Source of the DNA: Peptococcaceae bacterium UBA5767 | GTDB lineage: Bacteria > Bacillota > TC1 > UBA5767 | DNA length: 42,768 nucleotides | Assembly (NCBI GenBank): GCA_002418765.1 | Contig: DIET01000015.1 | Location: 69,950 to 112,717 of the forward strand | Direction: 5' to 3' | In this document: piece by piece, positions 25,284 through 33,857 of the stretch | Layout: each line of letters opens with the position of its first letter | Numbering within the stretch: position 1 is the first letter of the stretch | Notes under the pieces: model-generated | Database searches by the model: none | The model's input: only the letters and a program-made list of their open reading frames with translations | Told to the model about the DNA's origin: nothing | Made by a program: the position numbers and the translations under genes

Positions 25284-26494
25284 ACACCATAAGCTGGGAT
25301 ACGGAAATGAGTCTGTTCGATTTTGCCACCTTGCATCCTGAGTCCATTGCTCTGTTGCAGCTTTGGGGTCTCGAGGGTATTGTCGACGAGCATATGCTGA
25401 CTACGCTTGGTCGATCGATCTCTCTTAAGGATGCTTTGAAAACCAAGAGTATCAAAGAGGAAGATTTTTTGCTTGCGTTACAAGAGAGACTTAAAAAACA
25501 AAAAGTTTGGAAAGAAAAAAAAGGCCCGGAAATACGCGTGTCCGGCGTTTTGCCCTGCCCTGTCCGCATCCCTCTTCAGGAAATGCTAGAAGCGTTTTTG
25601 GAGGCCCGCCCTGAGCCAAAACAAGAAGTGTTGCTGGATTTGAAGGCAGCATCCATGGGCGTTGACTGGTTGATTGACGATGTCAAAAAAAGGTCACCGG
25701 AGGCGTTGCCAGATTTATTTCTCTCTGCCGGATTTGACTTGTTTTTTGATGATACTTTGTTTGGGCATCACAGAAGAAATGGCGTTTTTGAAGATATGAC
25801 TCCCTGGACGCATTACAATGCGGATTTTGAGCGTGAGGATATGACGCTCAGAGATCCCCAAGGCCAGTATGGCATGATTGCGGTGGTACCGGCCATTTTT
25901 CTGATCAATATGGAAGAGTTGCAGGGGCGGGCGATACCTGGTTCCTGGGAGGATTTGTTGCAAGAAGAGTACCAAGGCAGTGTGAGTCTGCCTATCGGTG
26001 ATTTCGATTTGTTCAATGCTATTTTATTGAATCTGTACAAGCGATATGGCGATGAGGGTATCAAGAAGCTTTCTTTGAGTCTTTTGAGCAGTATGCATCC
26101 CGCTCAGATGGTCAAGTCGCATACCAAAGAACAAGATAAGCCTTTGGTGACCATCATGCCCTATTTTTTCACCAAGATGCTGGTGCCCAACAGCCCGATG
26201 CAGGCGGTGTGGCCAAGTGATGGCGCCATCGTTTCACCGATTTTTATGCTGGCGAAACGCGAAAAGAAGGAGCAATTGCAGCCGTTGGTTGATTTTTTCT
26301 GTTCTATGGCGGTCGCTGAATTATTGAGTGTCAAGGGCAAATTTCCCAGTGTCCATCCTGCTATCGACAATCGATTTACAAATGATCAGCAGTTGATGTG
26401 GTTGGGTTGGGACTTCATGGAAGAGAATGATATTGGTGAGACGATTCGACATTGTGAACGTCTATTTGGGGGCCAGGAAAGGAAGATATTATGA
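25280..26494 (+). CDS. cytosolic ABC substrate-binding-like protein with DUF1858-like N-terminal domain
   Basis: Protein of 404 aa. Residues 85-404 follow the periplasmic iron(III)/type 2 substrate-binding fold: YGMIAVVPAIFLINMEELQ, PGSWEDLLQEEYQGSVSLPIGDFDLFNA and SDGAIVSPIFMLAKREKKE are typical. There is no signal peptide or lipobox; instead residues 8-72 form a small helical domain (MSLFDFATLHPESIALLQLWGL ...) resembling DUF1858 but without its cysteines. The protein should therefore stay in the cytoplasm. It starts at ATG 25280 inside the cupin stop and overlaps the GTPase gene by 4 nt. A metal or cofactor-carrying role for Hcp is plausible but unproven. Confidence 0.82.
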   Translation: MNTISWDTEMSLFDFATLHPESIALLQLWGLEGIVDEHMLTTLGRSISLKDALKTKSIKEEDFLLALQERLKKQKVWKEKKGPEIRVSGVLPCPVRIPLQEMLEAFLEARPEPKQEVLLDLKAASMGVDWLIDDVKKRSPEALPDLFLSAGFDLFFDDTLFGHHRRNGVFEDMTPWTHYNADFEREDMTLRDPQGQYGMIAVVPAIFLINMEELQGRAIPGSWEDLLQEEYQGSVSLPIGDFDLFNAILLNLYKRYGDEGIKKLSLSLLSSMHPAQMVKSHTKEQDKPLVTIMPYFFTKMLVPNSPMQAVWPSDGAIVSPIFMLAKREKKEQLQPLVDFFCSMAVAELLSVKGKFPSVHPAIDNRFTNDQQLMWLGWDFMEENDIGETIRHCERLFGGQERKIL

Positions 26495-27207
26495 ATTTGA
26501 TCACGGTCTCCGGACCTCCCTCTTGTGGGAAGACATCGGTCATTTTGAAAGCAATTGAAGCATTTCAGCAAAAGGGTTTGCATGTGGGGGTCGTCAAGTT
26601 TGACTGTCTGTACACCGATGATGATCTTTTGTACCAAAAAGCAGGGATTCCGGTCAAATCTGGATTGTCTGGTTCGTTGTGTCCGGATCATTACTTTGTA
26701 AGCAACATTGAGGAAGTGGTGCAGTGGGGAAGAAGCCAGGGACTGGATCTTCTCATTACCGAAAGCGCCGGCTTATGCAACCGGTGTTCGCCATATTTGC
26801 GGCAGATCCATAGTATCTGCGTGATCGATAACCTAAGCGGTATCAACACACCCAAGAAAATTGGACCGATGTTGAAATCAGCAGACATGGTGGTCATTAC
26901 CAAAGGGGATATCGTTTCACAAGCGGAACGAGAAGTCTTTTCCTCAAAGGTACAGATGGCCAATCCCAAGGCCATTATTCTGCATGTCAATGGTTTGACA
27001 GGCCAGGGGGCTTATGAACTGAGTACGCTTCTTTACCGCGAAGAAGAAAACATTGAAACCGTGCAGGGTATGGAGCTGCGTTATCCCATGCCATCTGCTT
27101 TGTGTTCATATTGTCTTGGTGAAAAGCGCGTGGGTGAGGAATTTCAGCTTGGCAATGTGAGAAAAATCAACTTGGAGGAACAAACGGCATGCGCAAACAA
27201 GAATTAG
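26491..27207 (+). CDS. HypB/UreG-like (SIMIBI) GTPase with two CxxC motifs
   Basis: P-loop NTPase of 238 aa of the CobW/HypB/UreG type. Walker A GPPSCGKTS (residues 8-16), a DxxG-like switch around ESAG (91-94), TKGD as the base-specificity motif (137-140), and VNGLTGQGAYEL (167-177) near the C terminus, as in HypB. Two CxxC pairs, Cys96/Cys99 (CNRC, directly after the ESAG switch) and Cys205/Cys208 (CSYC), could bind a metal or Fe-S cluster coupled to nucleotide state. Relatives insert Ni or other metals into enzymes. It overlaps both neighbours, by 4 and 19 nt. The target is probably Hcp, given the operon. Confidence 0.88.
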   Translation: MNLITVSGPPSCGKTSVILKAIEAFQQKGLHVGVVKFDCLYTDDDLLYQKAGIPVKSGLSGSLCPDHYFVSNIEEVVQWGRSQGLDLLITESAGLCNRCSPYLRQIHSICVIDNLSGINTPKKIGPMLKSADMVVITKGDIVSQAEREVFSSKVQMANPKAIILHVNGLTGQGAYELSTLLYREEENIETVQGMELRYPMPSALCSYCLGEKRVGEEFQLGNVRKINLEEQTACANKN

Positions 27208-28190
27208 AACGCATGACCCTGGAACAGTTGGAAAGGCAATACCCTTTTGTTTTGAGCTTCTTCGAAAGCCGCGGGATACCATCTGAACAGAATGCTTTGA
27301 AATCACTGGTGCAGATCTTTGACGAGGTTGCCAAGCACCAAGAAGACGGTGTTCATGATTCTCAGGTGATGTTCACAGAATTGGCAGAGTATGTGGAACA
27401 GATGTTGCTGTTTTTGGGTGAAAGCAAAATGGACATTTCTTCCATTACCATATTGCCAGGGCACGACAAGGATGGCCATCCTGAAACGTTTGAGCGCCTG
27501 CACATGGAGCGTGGCGAGGTGGTTGCCATCGTTGGTCCCACTGGATCGGGCAAGAGCCGTTTATTGGCTGATATTGAATGGGCTGCCAACCGGGATACCC
27601 CGACTGGCAGGATCGTGATGCTGGACGGAGCGATTCGTCAAGAAGATCACCGCTTTTCCTTGCGCAATAAGTTGGTGGCGCAGCTATCACAAAATATGAA
27701 CTTTGTGATGGATGTGGATGTGGAGGAATTCATCCGTCTGCACGCACAAAGCCGTATGATCAAGGAGGATGCAGCCTTGATTGAGAGGATTGTAGCGGCT
27801 GCCAACCATCTCTCTGGGGAACCCTTTATGCAAGGAAGTCCCATCACCAGTCTGAGCGGTGGACAGTCAAGGGCCTTGATGATCGCCGATACCGCCATTT
27901 TGAGTGCCTCGCCGATTGTGCTAATCGATGAGATCGAAAATGCGGGGATCGACCGAAAACGCGCTTTGGAGTTGCTGGTGGGAGAAGAAAAAATAGTGCT
28001 GATGGCGACCCATGATCCCTCACTTGCCTTGATGGCTGATCGCCGGATTTTGATTCGCAACGGTGGTATCGTACGGGTGCAGCAAACCAGAAAGGAAGAA
28101 AAGAGTATTCTGAAGGAACTGGAGAAGATCGATCATTTGGTCAGTAAATTGCGAACGCAACTTCGCCAGGGAGAGTCCCTGAGTATGTGA
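27189..28190 (+). CDS. ABC-type ATPase without partner permease, hcp cassette
   Basis: ATP-binding cassette protein of 333 aa. Walker A GPTGSGKS (116-123), signature LSGGQ (222-226), Walker B IVLIDEIE (243-250) and switch ATHD (273-276) are intact, so it should hydrolyse ATP. The N terminus (residues 9-50, MTLEQLERQYPFVLSFFESRGI ...) is a helical domain with a similar pattern to that in the upstream binding protein. No transmembrane gene lies in the cassette or the window to complete a transporter, so it resembles soluble ABC ATPases such as SufC-type assembly factors. AGGAAC precedes ATG 27189; the gene overlaps the GTPase by 19 nt and ends 55 bp before hcp. Confidence 0.87.
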   Translation: MRKQELERMTLEQLERQYPFVLSFFESRGIPSEQNALKSLVQIFDEVAKHQEDGVHDSQVMFTELAEYVEQMLLFLGESKMDISSITILPGHDKDGHPETFERLHMERGEVVAIVGPTGSGKSRLLADIEWAANRDTPTGRIVMLDGAIRQEDHRFSLRNKLVAQLSQNMNFVMDVDVEEFIRLHAQSRMIKEDAALIERIVAAANHLSGEPFMQGSPITSLSGGQSRALMIADTAILSASPIVLIDEIENAGIDRKRALELLVGEEKIVLMATHDPSLALMADRRILIRNGGIVRVQQTRKEEKSILKELEKIDHLVSKLRTQLRQGESLSM

Positions 28191-28245
28191 GGTTGTTATT
28201 TGCCGGGTACAAGAAATGGAATCAAAATGAATTGAAGGAGGGTGT

Positions 28246-29895
28246 ATGAGTATGAGTATGTTTTGTTATCAATGCCAGGAAGCGTCCAAAGGAATTGGGT
28301 GTAGTACCAAGGGCGTTTGCGGAAAAACGGAGCTGGAAGCCAATTTACAGGATTTGCTGATTTATACCAGCAAAGGGGTTGCCATGGCCTTTGCACTGGT
28401 TGACAAAGACCAGGAAATGGAAGACAGGGCTGTCCAGTATGTGGTAAGAAGTTTGTTTATTACCATCACCAATGCCAACTTTGACAAAGAAGCGATTATG
28501 AGACAAATTGAAGGGGGATTGCGCCTAAGAGACGAGATGTTGGTGCTGGCCAAAGCCCAGGGGAAAACAGTGCCGGAGCGTGATTTGTTAACATGGGATG
28601 CGAAGGATCATCATGATTTGAGCTTAAAATCCAGGCAGCCCGAAGTAGGCGTTTTGGCTACGGAGCAAGAAGATATTCGTTCATTGATCGAACTGATTGT
28701 CTATGGTCTAAAAGGTATGGCTGCTTATATGGAGCATGCTCATCATCTTGGAGAGGTAGACGAAGCACTCAATACGTTTATACTGCAGGCTTTGGTCACC
28801 ATTACAGAAGAATCGCTTGTTGTCGAGGATTTGATTTCATTGACCATGGAAACAGGGTCGCATTGTGTGCGGGCCATGAAGCTTTTGGATGGTGCCAACA
28901 CCAAGACCTATGGTCATCCGGAGTTGACTGAGGTCAACATAGGGGTGCGAAGCAATCCGGGGATTCTTATTTCAGGACATGATCTAAAGGATCTGGCCAT
29001 GCTGCTGGAACAGGCTGAGGGCAGCGGTGTGGACATTTATACCCATGGTGAAATGTTGCCGGCCCAGAGTTATCCTGCCTTTAAGAAATACAAATGCTTT
29101 GCAGGAAACTATGGCAATGCCTGGTGGCAGCAGAAAGAAGAATTTGAAACGTTTCACGGACCGATTTTGTTTACCACCAATTGTATCGTTCCACCTCGTA
29201 AAGAGCATATGGACCGTATTTATACCACAGGTGCCAGTGGGTATCCTGGATGCATTCACATAGAAGAAGATGAACTAGGACACAAAGACTTCTCGCAGAT
29301 TCTGGAGCAGGCCAAGGGCCTGATGGCACCGGAATCCATTGAAGAAGGGACCATTCTAGGAGGTTTTGCTCATGCACAGGTGGAGGCGGTGATGGACCAG
29401 GTGGTAGAAGCAGTGAAAAGTGGCAGCATTAAAAAATTCTTTGTCATGGCAGGGTGTGATGGACGTCATAAATCCAGAGACTATTATCGTGATTTTGCCC
29501 AGGCGTTGCCTCAGGATACGGTAATTCTGACTGCAGGGTGTGCCAAATTTCGTTACAACAAGCTGAAGTTGGGTGATATCGGTGGTATACCGCGGGTTTT
29601 GGATGCGGGTCAGTGCAATGACAGCTACTCTTTGGTTGCAACAGCCATGAAGCTGCAGGAAATCTTCGAACTGGATGATATCAATGATCTGCCCATCGTG
29701 TATAATATTGCCTGGTATGAACAAAAAGCAGTGGCTGTACTTCTGGCGCTACTTTCTCTTGGTGTCAAGAATATTCATTTGGGACCCACCTTGCCGGCAT
29801 TTTTATCACCTAATGTTGCCAAGGTGCTGGTGGACACATTTGGCATTGCTGGTATTGGTTCGGTAGAGGATGATCTGGCGCTATTTTTGTCCTAA
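28246..29895 (+). CDS. hcp: hybrid cluster protein / hydroxylamine reductase
   Basis: Fe-S enzyme of 549 aa that reduces hydroxylamine to ammonia in vitro and handles NO/S-nitrosylation in vivo. The N-terminal cubane is bound by Cys7, Cys10, Cys19 and Cys25 (CX2CX8CX5C, the anaerobe type). Hybrid-cluster ligands are visible: His in GILISGHDLKD, Glu in YTHGEMLPA, Cys in FTTNCIV, persulfide-type Cys in MAGCDGRH, Cys in TAGCAKFRYN and DAGQCND, and Glu/Lys in WYEQKAV. AAGGAGGG precedes ATG 28246; ATG 28252 has better spacing. Last gene of the cupin-SBP-GTPase-ABC cassette; followed by a terminator. Confidence 0.96.
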   Translation: MSMSMFCYQCQEASKGIGCSTKGVCGKTELEANLQDLLIYTSKGVAMAFALVDKDQEMEDRAVQYVVRSLFITITNANFDKEAIMRQIEGGLRLRDEMLVLAKAQGKTVPERDLLTWDAKDHHDLSLKSRQPEVGVLATEQEDIRSLIELIVYGLKGMAAYMEHAHHLGEVDEALNTFILQALVTITEESLVVEDLISLTMETGSHCVRAMKLLDGANTKTYGHPELTEVNIGVRSNPGILISGHDLKDLAMLLEQAEGSGVDIYTHGEMLPAQSYPAFKKYKCFAGNYGNAWWQQKEEFETFHGPILFTTNCIVPPRKEHMDRIYTTGASGYPGCIHIEEDELGHKDFSQILEQAKGLMAPESIEEGTILGGFAHAQVEAVMDQVVEAVKSGSIKKFFVMAGCDGRHKSRDYYRDFAQALPQDTVILTAGCAKFRYNKLKLGDIGGIPRVLDAGQCNDSYSLVATAMKLQEIFELDDINDLPIVYNIAWYEQKAVAVLLALLSLGVKNIHLGPTLPAFLSPNVAKVLVDTFGIAGIGSVEDDLALFLS

Positions 29896-29922
29896 GCAAC
29901 CAGTTAAAATTTTAAAATAGAA

Positions 29923-29963
29923 AAGGGCAGCCTCTCGGCATTGGCGAGAAGCTGTTTTTTTTA
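29923..29963 (+). terminator. intrinsic terminator of the hcp operon
   Basis: Stem CAGC-CTCTCG/CGAGA-AGCTG (29928-29936 with 29945-29954) and a nine-T tract; ends the five-gene transcript. Confidence 0.9.
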
Positions 29964-29996
29964 TCTTGGCTTATGCTCTTTGGGTAGAGGGAACAG

Positions 29997-31786
29997 CTAG
30001 GTTTGGTTGATTTGGTCAGGGATGTATCCTTCGTCCTGTGCATAGTAGAGGTTGGCATACGTTCCTTTTTGCGCCAATAGTGTTTCGTGGGATCCACTTT
30101 CCAAGATGCCTTCATCCGTAATCACCACAATTTTATCAGCTTTTTTAATGGTGCTGAGTCTGTGGGCGATGACCAGAGTGGTTCTTCCCTGCGAGAGGCG
30201 TTGCAAGGCTTTCTGGATTTTGATTTCCGTTTCATTGTCCAGTGCGGATGTGGCCTCGTCAAGCAAGAGGATAGGTGGATTTTTCATGAATATTCTGGCA
30301 ATGGAAATACGTTGTTTTTGTCCTCCGGATAGACGTATGCCCCGTTCCCCCACATAGGTGTCATATCCTTCCGGCAAACTCATGATGAAATCATGGATTT
30401 CGGCATGAATGGCGGCTTCGATGAGGGCTTCTTCCGTGGCGTCCTCAGAACCATAGAGAATATTTTCCCGAATGCTTCCAGCGAACAAAAAGACGTCTTG
30501 GGAAACAAGTCCTATATTTTTACGCAAAGAGCGCAGTGTATAGGTTTGGATATTGACATCATCTAATGTGATGTATCCGTTAGTAGGTTCATAGAATCGA
30601 GGGATCAGATTGCAGATGGTGGTTTTTCCCCCACCAGAGGGTCCGACCAAGGCCACAGTGGTTTCCGCTTCGATGGTAAGGCTGAGATCCTGGATGATCT
30701 TCTTTCCTTCCTGATAAGAAAATGTTACATGGTGAAATTGAAGATTTCCCTGCACCTGGGTAAGCGGTTTGGCGCCTGGCAGATCGGTAATGGAAGGCTG
30801 CTCATCCATGATGTCAGCAAAGCGCTCGAAACCGGCGATACCAGATTCAAACATTTGGGTTAGGTTGGCCACCTTGCGCATGGGAGCCTGGAATGTGGCC
30901 ACATACAAGGTGAAAGCAATGATGTCGGGATAGGTCATGGATCCCAGATAAATGAAATAGCCACCGATGGCAATGACCAAGAGATTCAAGAAATCCAACA
31001 TGAAGAACATGCCGCCGAAAAAGATGGACATATGACGGTAAGCTTCATCTTTGGAATGGCGAAATCTCATATTGTCTCCACTGAATTTCGCAATTTCGTG
31101 CGATTCATTGGCGAAGGACTGCGAAACCCGAATGCCAGAGATAGAACTTTCTGTCCTGGCGTTGATGTCGGCCATTTTTTTTCTGACTTCACGAAAGCTA
31201 TGACTCATTTTTTTACGTTGCATGACCAGAAAAATGAGGAGAATGGGCACGAAAGCATAGACGATGAGAGCCAGCCTTACATCGATAAAAAGCATCATGA
31301 CAAAAGCTCCGGTAATGGTCAGGAAGGAGACCAAAAAATCTTCGGGGAGATGATGCGCCATCTCTGATACGTCGTTTAGATCATTGACCAGCCGAGACAT
31401 CAAATGGCCTGTTCTGGTCTTGTCGTAAAAGCTAAAAGGCATTCTCTGCAGATGGTAAAACAAATCCTGACGCATGTCATATTCCATGCGCACGCCCAGA
31501 ATATGCCCATAGTAGTCTACAATGAATTGAAAGATGACTTTGATGATATAAATCGATAAGAGAATCAGGGCAAAGAAAAAAACTGCTGGAAGGTCTTTTG
31601 AGCCAGCAGATCATTCAACATGTATCGGCTTAAAAAAGGTACCGCCAGGTTGATGATGGAAATGACGATGGCACAGGAAATGTCCAGAAGAAATAACCCG
31701 CGGTGGGCACTGTAGTAGGTGGTAAAACGTTTGATCAGCAACCATACATGGTGTCTGTTTTTTGGGGTTGGTGTCGTTGTTTTCAT
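29997..31786 (-). pseudogene. ABC exporter (permease-ATPase fusion) with frameshift in a T7 run
   Basis: Half-size type IV ABC exporter (MsbA/LmrA/BmrA type), about 595 aa if read through. The N-terminal 70 residues (MKTTTPTPKNRHHVWLLIKRF...) are in one frame from ATG 31786, which ends at TGA 31565-31567; the rest continues one frame away from FFALILLSIYIIKVIF on. The switch is at seven T in the coding strand (31582-31576): eight T would restore one continuous frame, and a -1 ribosomal slip would as well. Past it, all six-helix permease and ATPase parts are intact: Walker A GPSGGGKTT, signature LSGGQKQR, Walker B ILLLDEATSALD, H-loop IAHRLST. Either a true mutation, programmed slippage or a sequencing error. 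Confidence 0.85.
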
Positions 31787-31914
31787 GGTATCTCCCTTGC
31801 GGTTTTCAAAATTATTATAGCATGAAAGATCTTAAGAAAAAGCCGCATCCAAAAAGTGAAACTAAAAAAAGGTTAGATTGTGTTAAAATGAAAGAAAAGT
31901 TTTGGAAGGCGGAT

Positions 31915-32973
31915 ATGGATCTTATCATACCAAAAGCGTTGCATGAAAATGATCTGGTGGCTACAATAAGCCCTTCCTGGGGCGGGGCGGGCGACTTAGA
32001 ACACGCATGGCGTTTCCAACAGGGCGTGCAGAGATTGGAAGAGTCACTCTCGCTTCGACAAAAATCCATGCCCTACAGTTTGATGGGGACACAGTATTTG
32101 GCTGAGCACCCAAAGAAACGGGCGGAAGACTGGATGCGTGCCATGGCAGATGACGATATCAAGGCTGTATTCTGTAATATTGGGGGAGAAGATGCGCTTA
32201 AGATACTTCCGTATATAGACTGGGATATCTTGGCCGCCCATCCCAAGATTGTGATGGGTTATTCTGATGCTACGGTCTTGCATATGATTTGCTGGAAAGC
32301 GGGATTGCGCTCTTATTATGGGCCCATGGTTCTGGTGGAATTTGCGGAGAATGTGGAAATCGATCCCTATACGGTACGTTGGGTCAGGCGTGCCTTATTT
32401 TCTGCGGAAGAAATTGGATTGGTAGAGCCCCCAGCTTACTGGACCAGTGAATTTTTGCCCTGGTATGAAGAAAATCGAGACATAAGACGCATCATGAAAC
32501 CGCATGGGGGATACCAGCTTTTGCAAGGTCACGGCGTGGCCCAAGGACAGCTTCTGGGTGGATGTCTGGATGTTCTGGAAAAACTGAAGGATACCGTTTT
32601 GTTCCCCGACGACTGGCAGGATGTGATTTGGTTCATGGAAACGTCGGAAAGTCAACCTGAACCAGATCAAGTACGACGCTGGCTTTTGGATTATGGGCGC
32701 CGGGGCATCCTGCATCAGCTGAAGGGTATCTTGTTTGCCAAGCCTTATGACGAGAAGTATCAAGAGGCTTATCATCAGATCATCCAGGAGGTTTTGGCGA
32801 AGAATTCTCTAACAGAATTGCCGGTTCTGGTGGATCTTTGTTTTGGCCACACGGAACCGATGTGCATTTTTCCTTATGGGGCGCTGGCGCAGATGGATTG
32901 TGAAAAAAAAGAAGTGAGCATATTGGAGAGCGGTGTGGACAGTACACATTCGTTCAAAACAGGAGGAAAATGA
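31915..32973 (+). CDS. S66 family peptidase (LD-carboxypeptidase/MccF-like)
   Basis: Serine peptidase of 352 aa, family S66, which includes murein LD-carboxypeptidase LdcA and the microcin C immunity protein MccF. Nucleophile Ser117 is in VMGYSDAT; GGCLDVL, WFMETSE and FGHTEPMCIFPYG hold the other conserved positions, with Glu and His completing the triad. The length and WSD-type insertion are nearer MccF than LdcA. ATG 31915 has GGAAGGCGG just before it; longer in-frame starts at 31888 and 31762 are less likely. It overlaps the next gene by 4 nt. No signal peptide, so cytosolic. Confidence 0.88.
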   Translation: MDLIIPKALHENDLVATISPSWGGAGDLEHAWRFQQGVQRLEESLSLRQKSMPYSLMGTQYLAEHPKKRAEDWMRAMADDDIKAVFCNIGGEDALKILPYIDWDILAAHPKIVMGYSDATVLHMICWKAGLRSYYGPMVLVEFAENVEIDPYTVRWVRRALFSAEEIGLVEPPAYWTSEFLPWYEENRDIRRIMKPHGGYQLLQGHGVAQGQLLGGCLDVLEKLKDTVLFPDDWQDVIWFMETSESQPEPDQVRRWLLDYGRRGILHQLKGILFAKPYDEKYQEAYHQIIQEVLAKNSLTELPVLVDLCFGHTEPMCIFPYGALAQMDCEKKEVSILESGVDSTHSFKTGGK

Positions 32974-33845
32974 TGACCTTGCAGCAGGAGATGAAAAAGG
33001 GTTTGCTGGCTTTGCAAAAAGGTGAGGTGGCAGGCTATGAAGTGTACAACAAATTGGCTGAGATAGAAAAAAATCCGGAAAATAGAAGAATTTTGAAAGC
33101 CATTGCCTCCGAAGAATGGGCGCACAGCCGTTTGTTTCAAACCTATACCCAAGAAGAAGCCAAGGCCAACCCTTTGTACGTTTGGTTTATGGTCTTGGTC
33201 AGTCGAATTTTTGGATTGACTTTTGGACTGAAGCTTTTGGAAAAGGTGGAAGCAAGGACGGACGAGTATTGGCGCTGGGCCGATGCCGTACCGGAAATGG
33301 AAGACATTGTGCGTGATGAGGAAGCACATGAAAGAAAGCTCATTGAAATGATCGATGAAGAAAAGCTCAGTTATATGAGTTCTGTGGTTTTGGGATTGAA
33401 TGATGCGTTGGTTGAGCTCACTGGTGCTTTGGCTGGGTTTACCTTGAGTATTCAGAATTCCCGCACCATTGCTTTGATGGGTCTTATTACGGGAATCTCC
33501 GCATCTTTTTCCATGGCGGCTTCTGAATATTTGTCGACCAAATCAGAAAATCAAAAGGATGTCGATCCCAAGAGGGCTGCCTTTTATACGGGTATCGCGT
33601 ATGTCTTTACCGTCTTCTTGTTGGTGCTGCCGTTTTTCTTGTTGTCCCAGTATATTGTGGCCCTTTTGGTTACCGTCTTGATGGCCATTTTGATCATTGC
33701 TTTGTTCAATTATTATATTACAGTGGTTAAGGAGGTCCCCTTCAGAGGAAGGTTTATGGAGATGGCTGGGATCAGTGTTGGTGTCGCTCTTATTTCTTTC
33801 TTGATCGGTTTTCTGGTACAACGTTATTTTGGGTTGGATATCTAG
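32970..33845 (+). CDS. rubrerythrin-VIT1/CCC1 fusion membrane protein
   Basis: Protein of 291 aa with an N-terminal ferritin-like domain (residues 1-125; EVAGYEVYNKLAE, SEEWAHSRLF and DEEAHERKLI carry diiron-type Glu and His residues) and a C-terminal VIT1/CCC1 membrane domain with five helices (SSVVLGLNDALVELTGALAGFTLS, MAASEYLSTKSE). Such proteins export or store Fe2+/Mn2+ across the cytoplasmic membrane, with the ferritin-like domain sensing or oxidising iron (MbfA type). AGGAGG precedes ATG 32970, which overlaps the S66 peptidase stop. Probably protects against iron overload or peroxide. Confidence 0.9.
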   Translation: MMTLQQEMKKGLLALQKGEVAGYEVYNKLAEIEKNPENRRILKAIASEEWAHSRLFQTYTQEEAKANPLYVWFMVLVSRIFGLTFGLKLLEKVEARTDEYWRWADAVPEMEDIVRDEEAHERKLIEMIDEEKLSYMSSVVLGLNDALVELTGALAGFTLSIQNSRTIALMGLITGISASFSMAASEYLSTKSENQKDVDPKRAAFYTGIAYVFTVFLLVLPFFLLSQYIVALLVTVLMAILIIALFNYYITVVKEVPFRGRFMEMAGISVGVALISFLIGFLVQRYFGLDI

Positions 33846-33857
33846 GAGGCAAAATCC

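Noticed and set aside
24945..28190. A complete ABC uptake transporter
   Set aside because: No transmembrane protein in the cassette, and the binding protein has no export signal.
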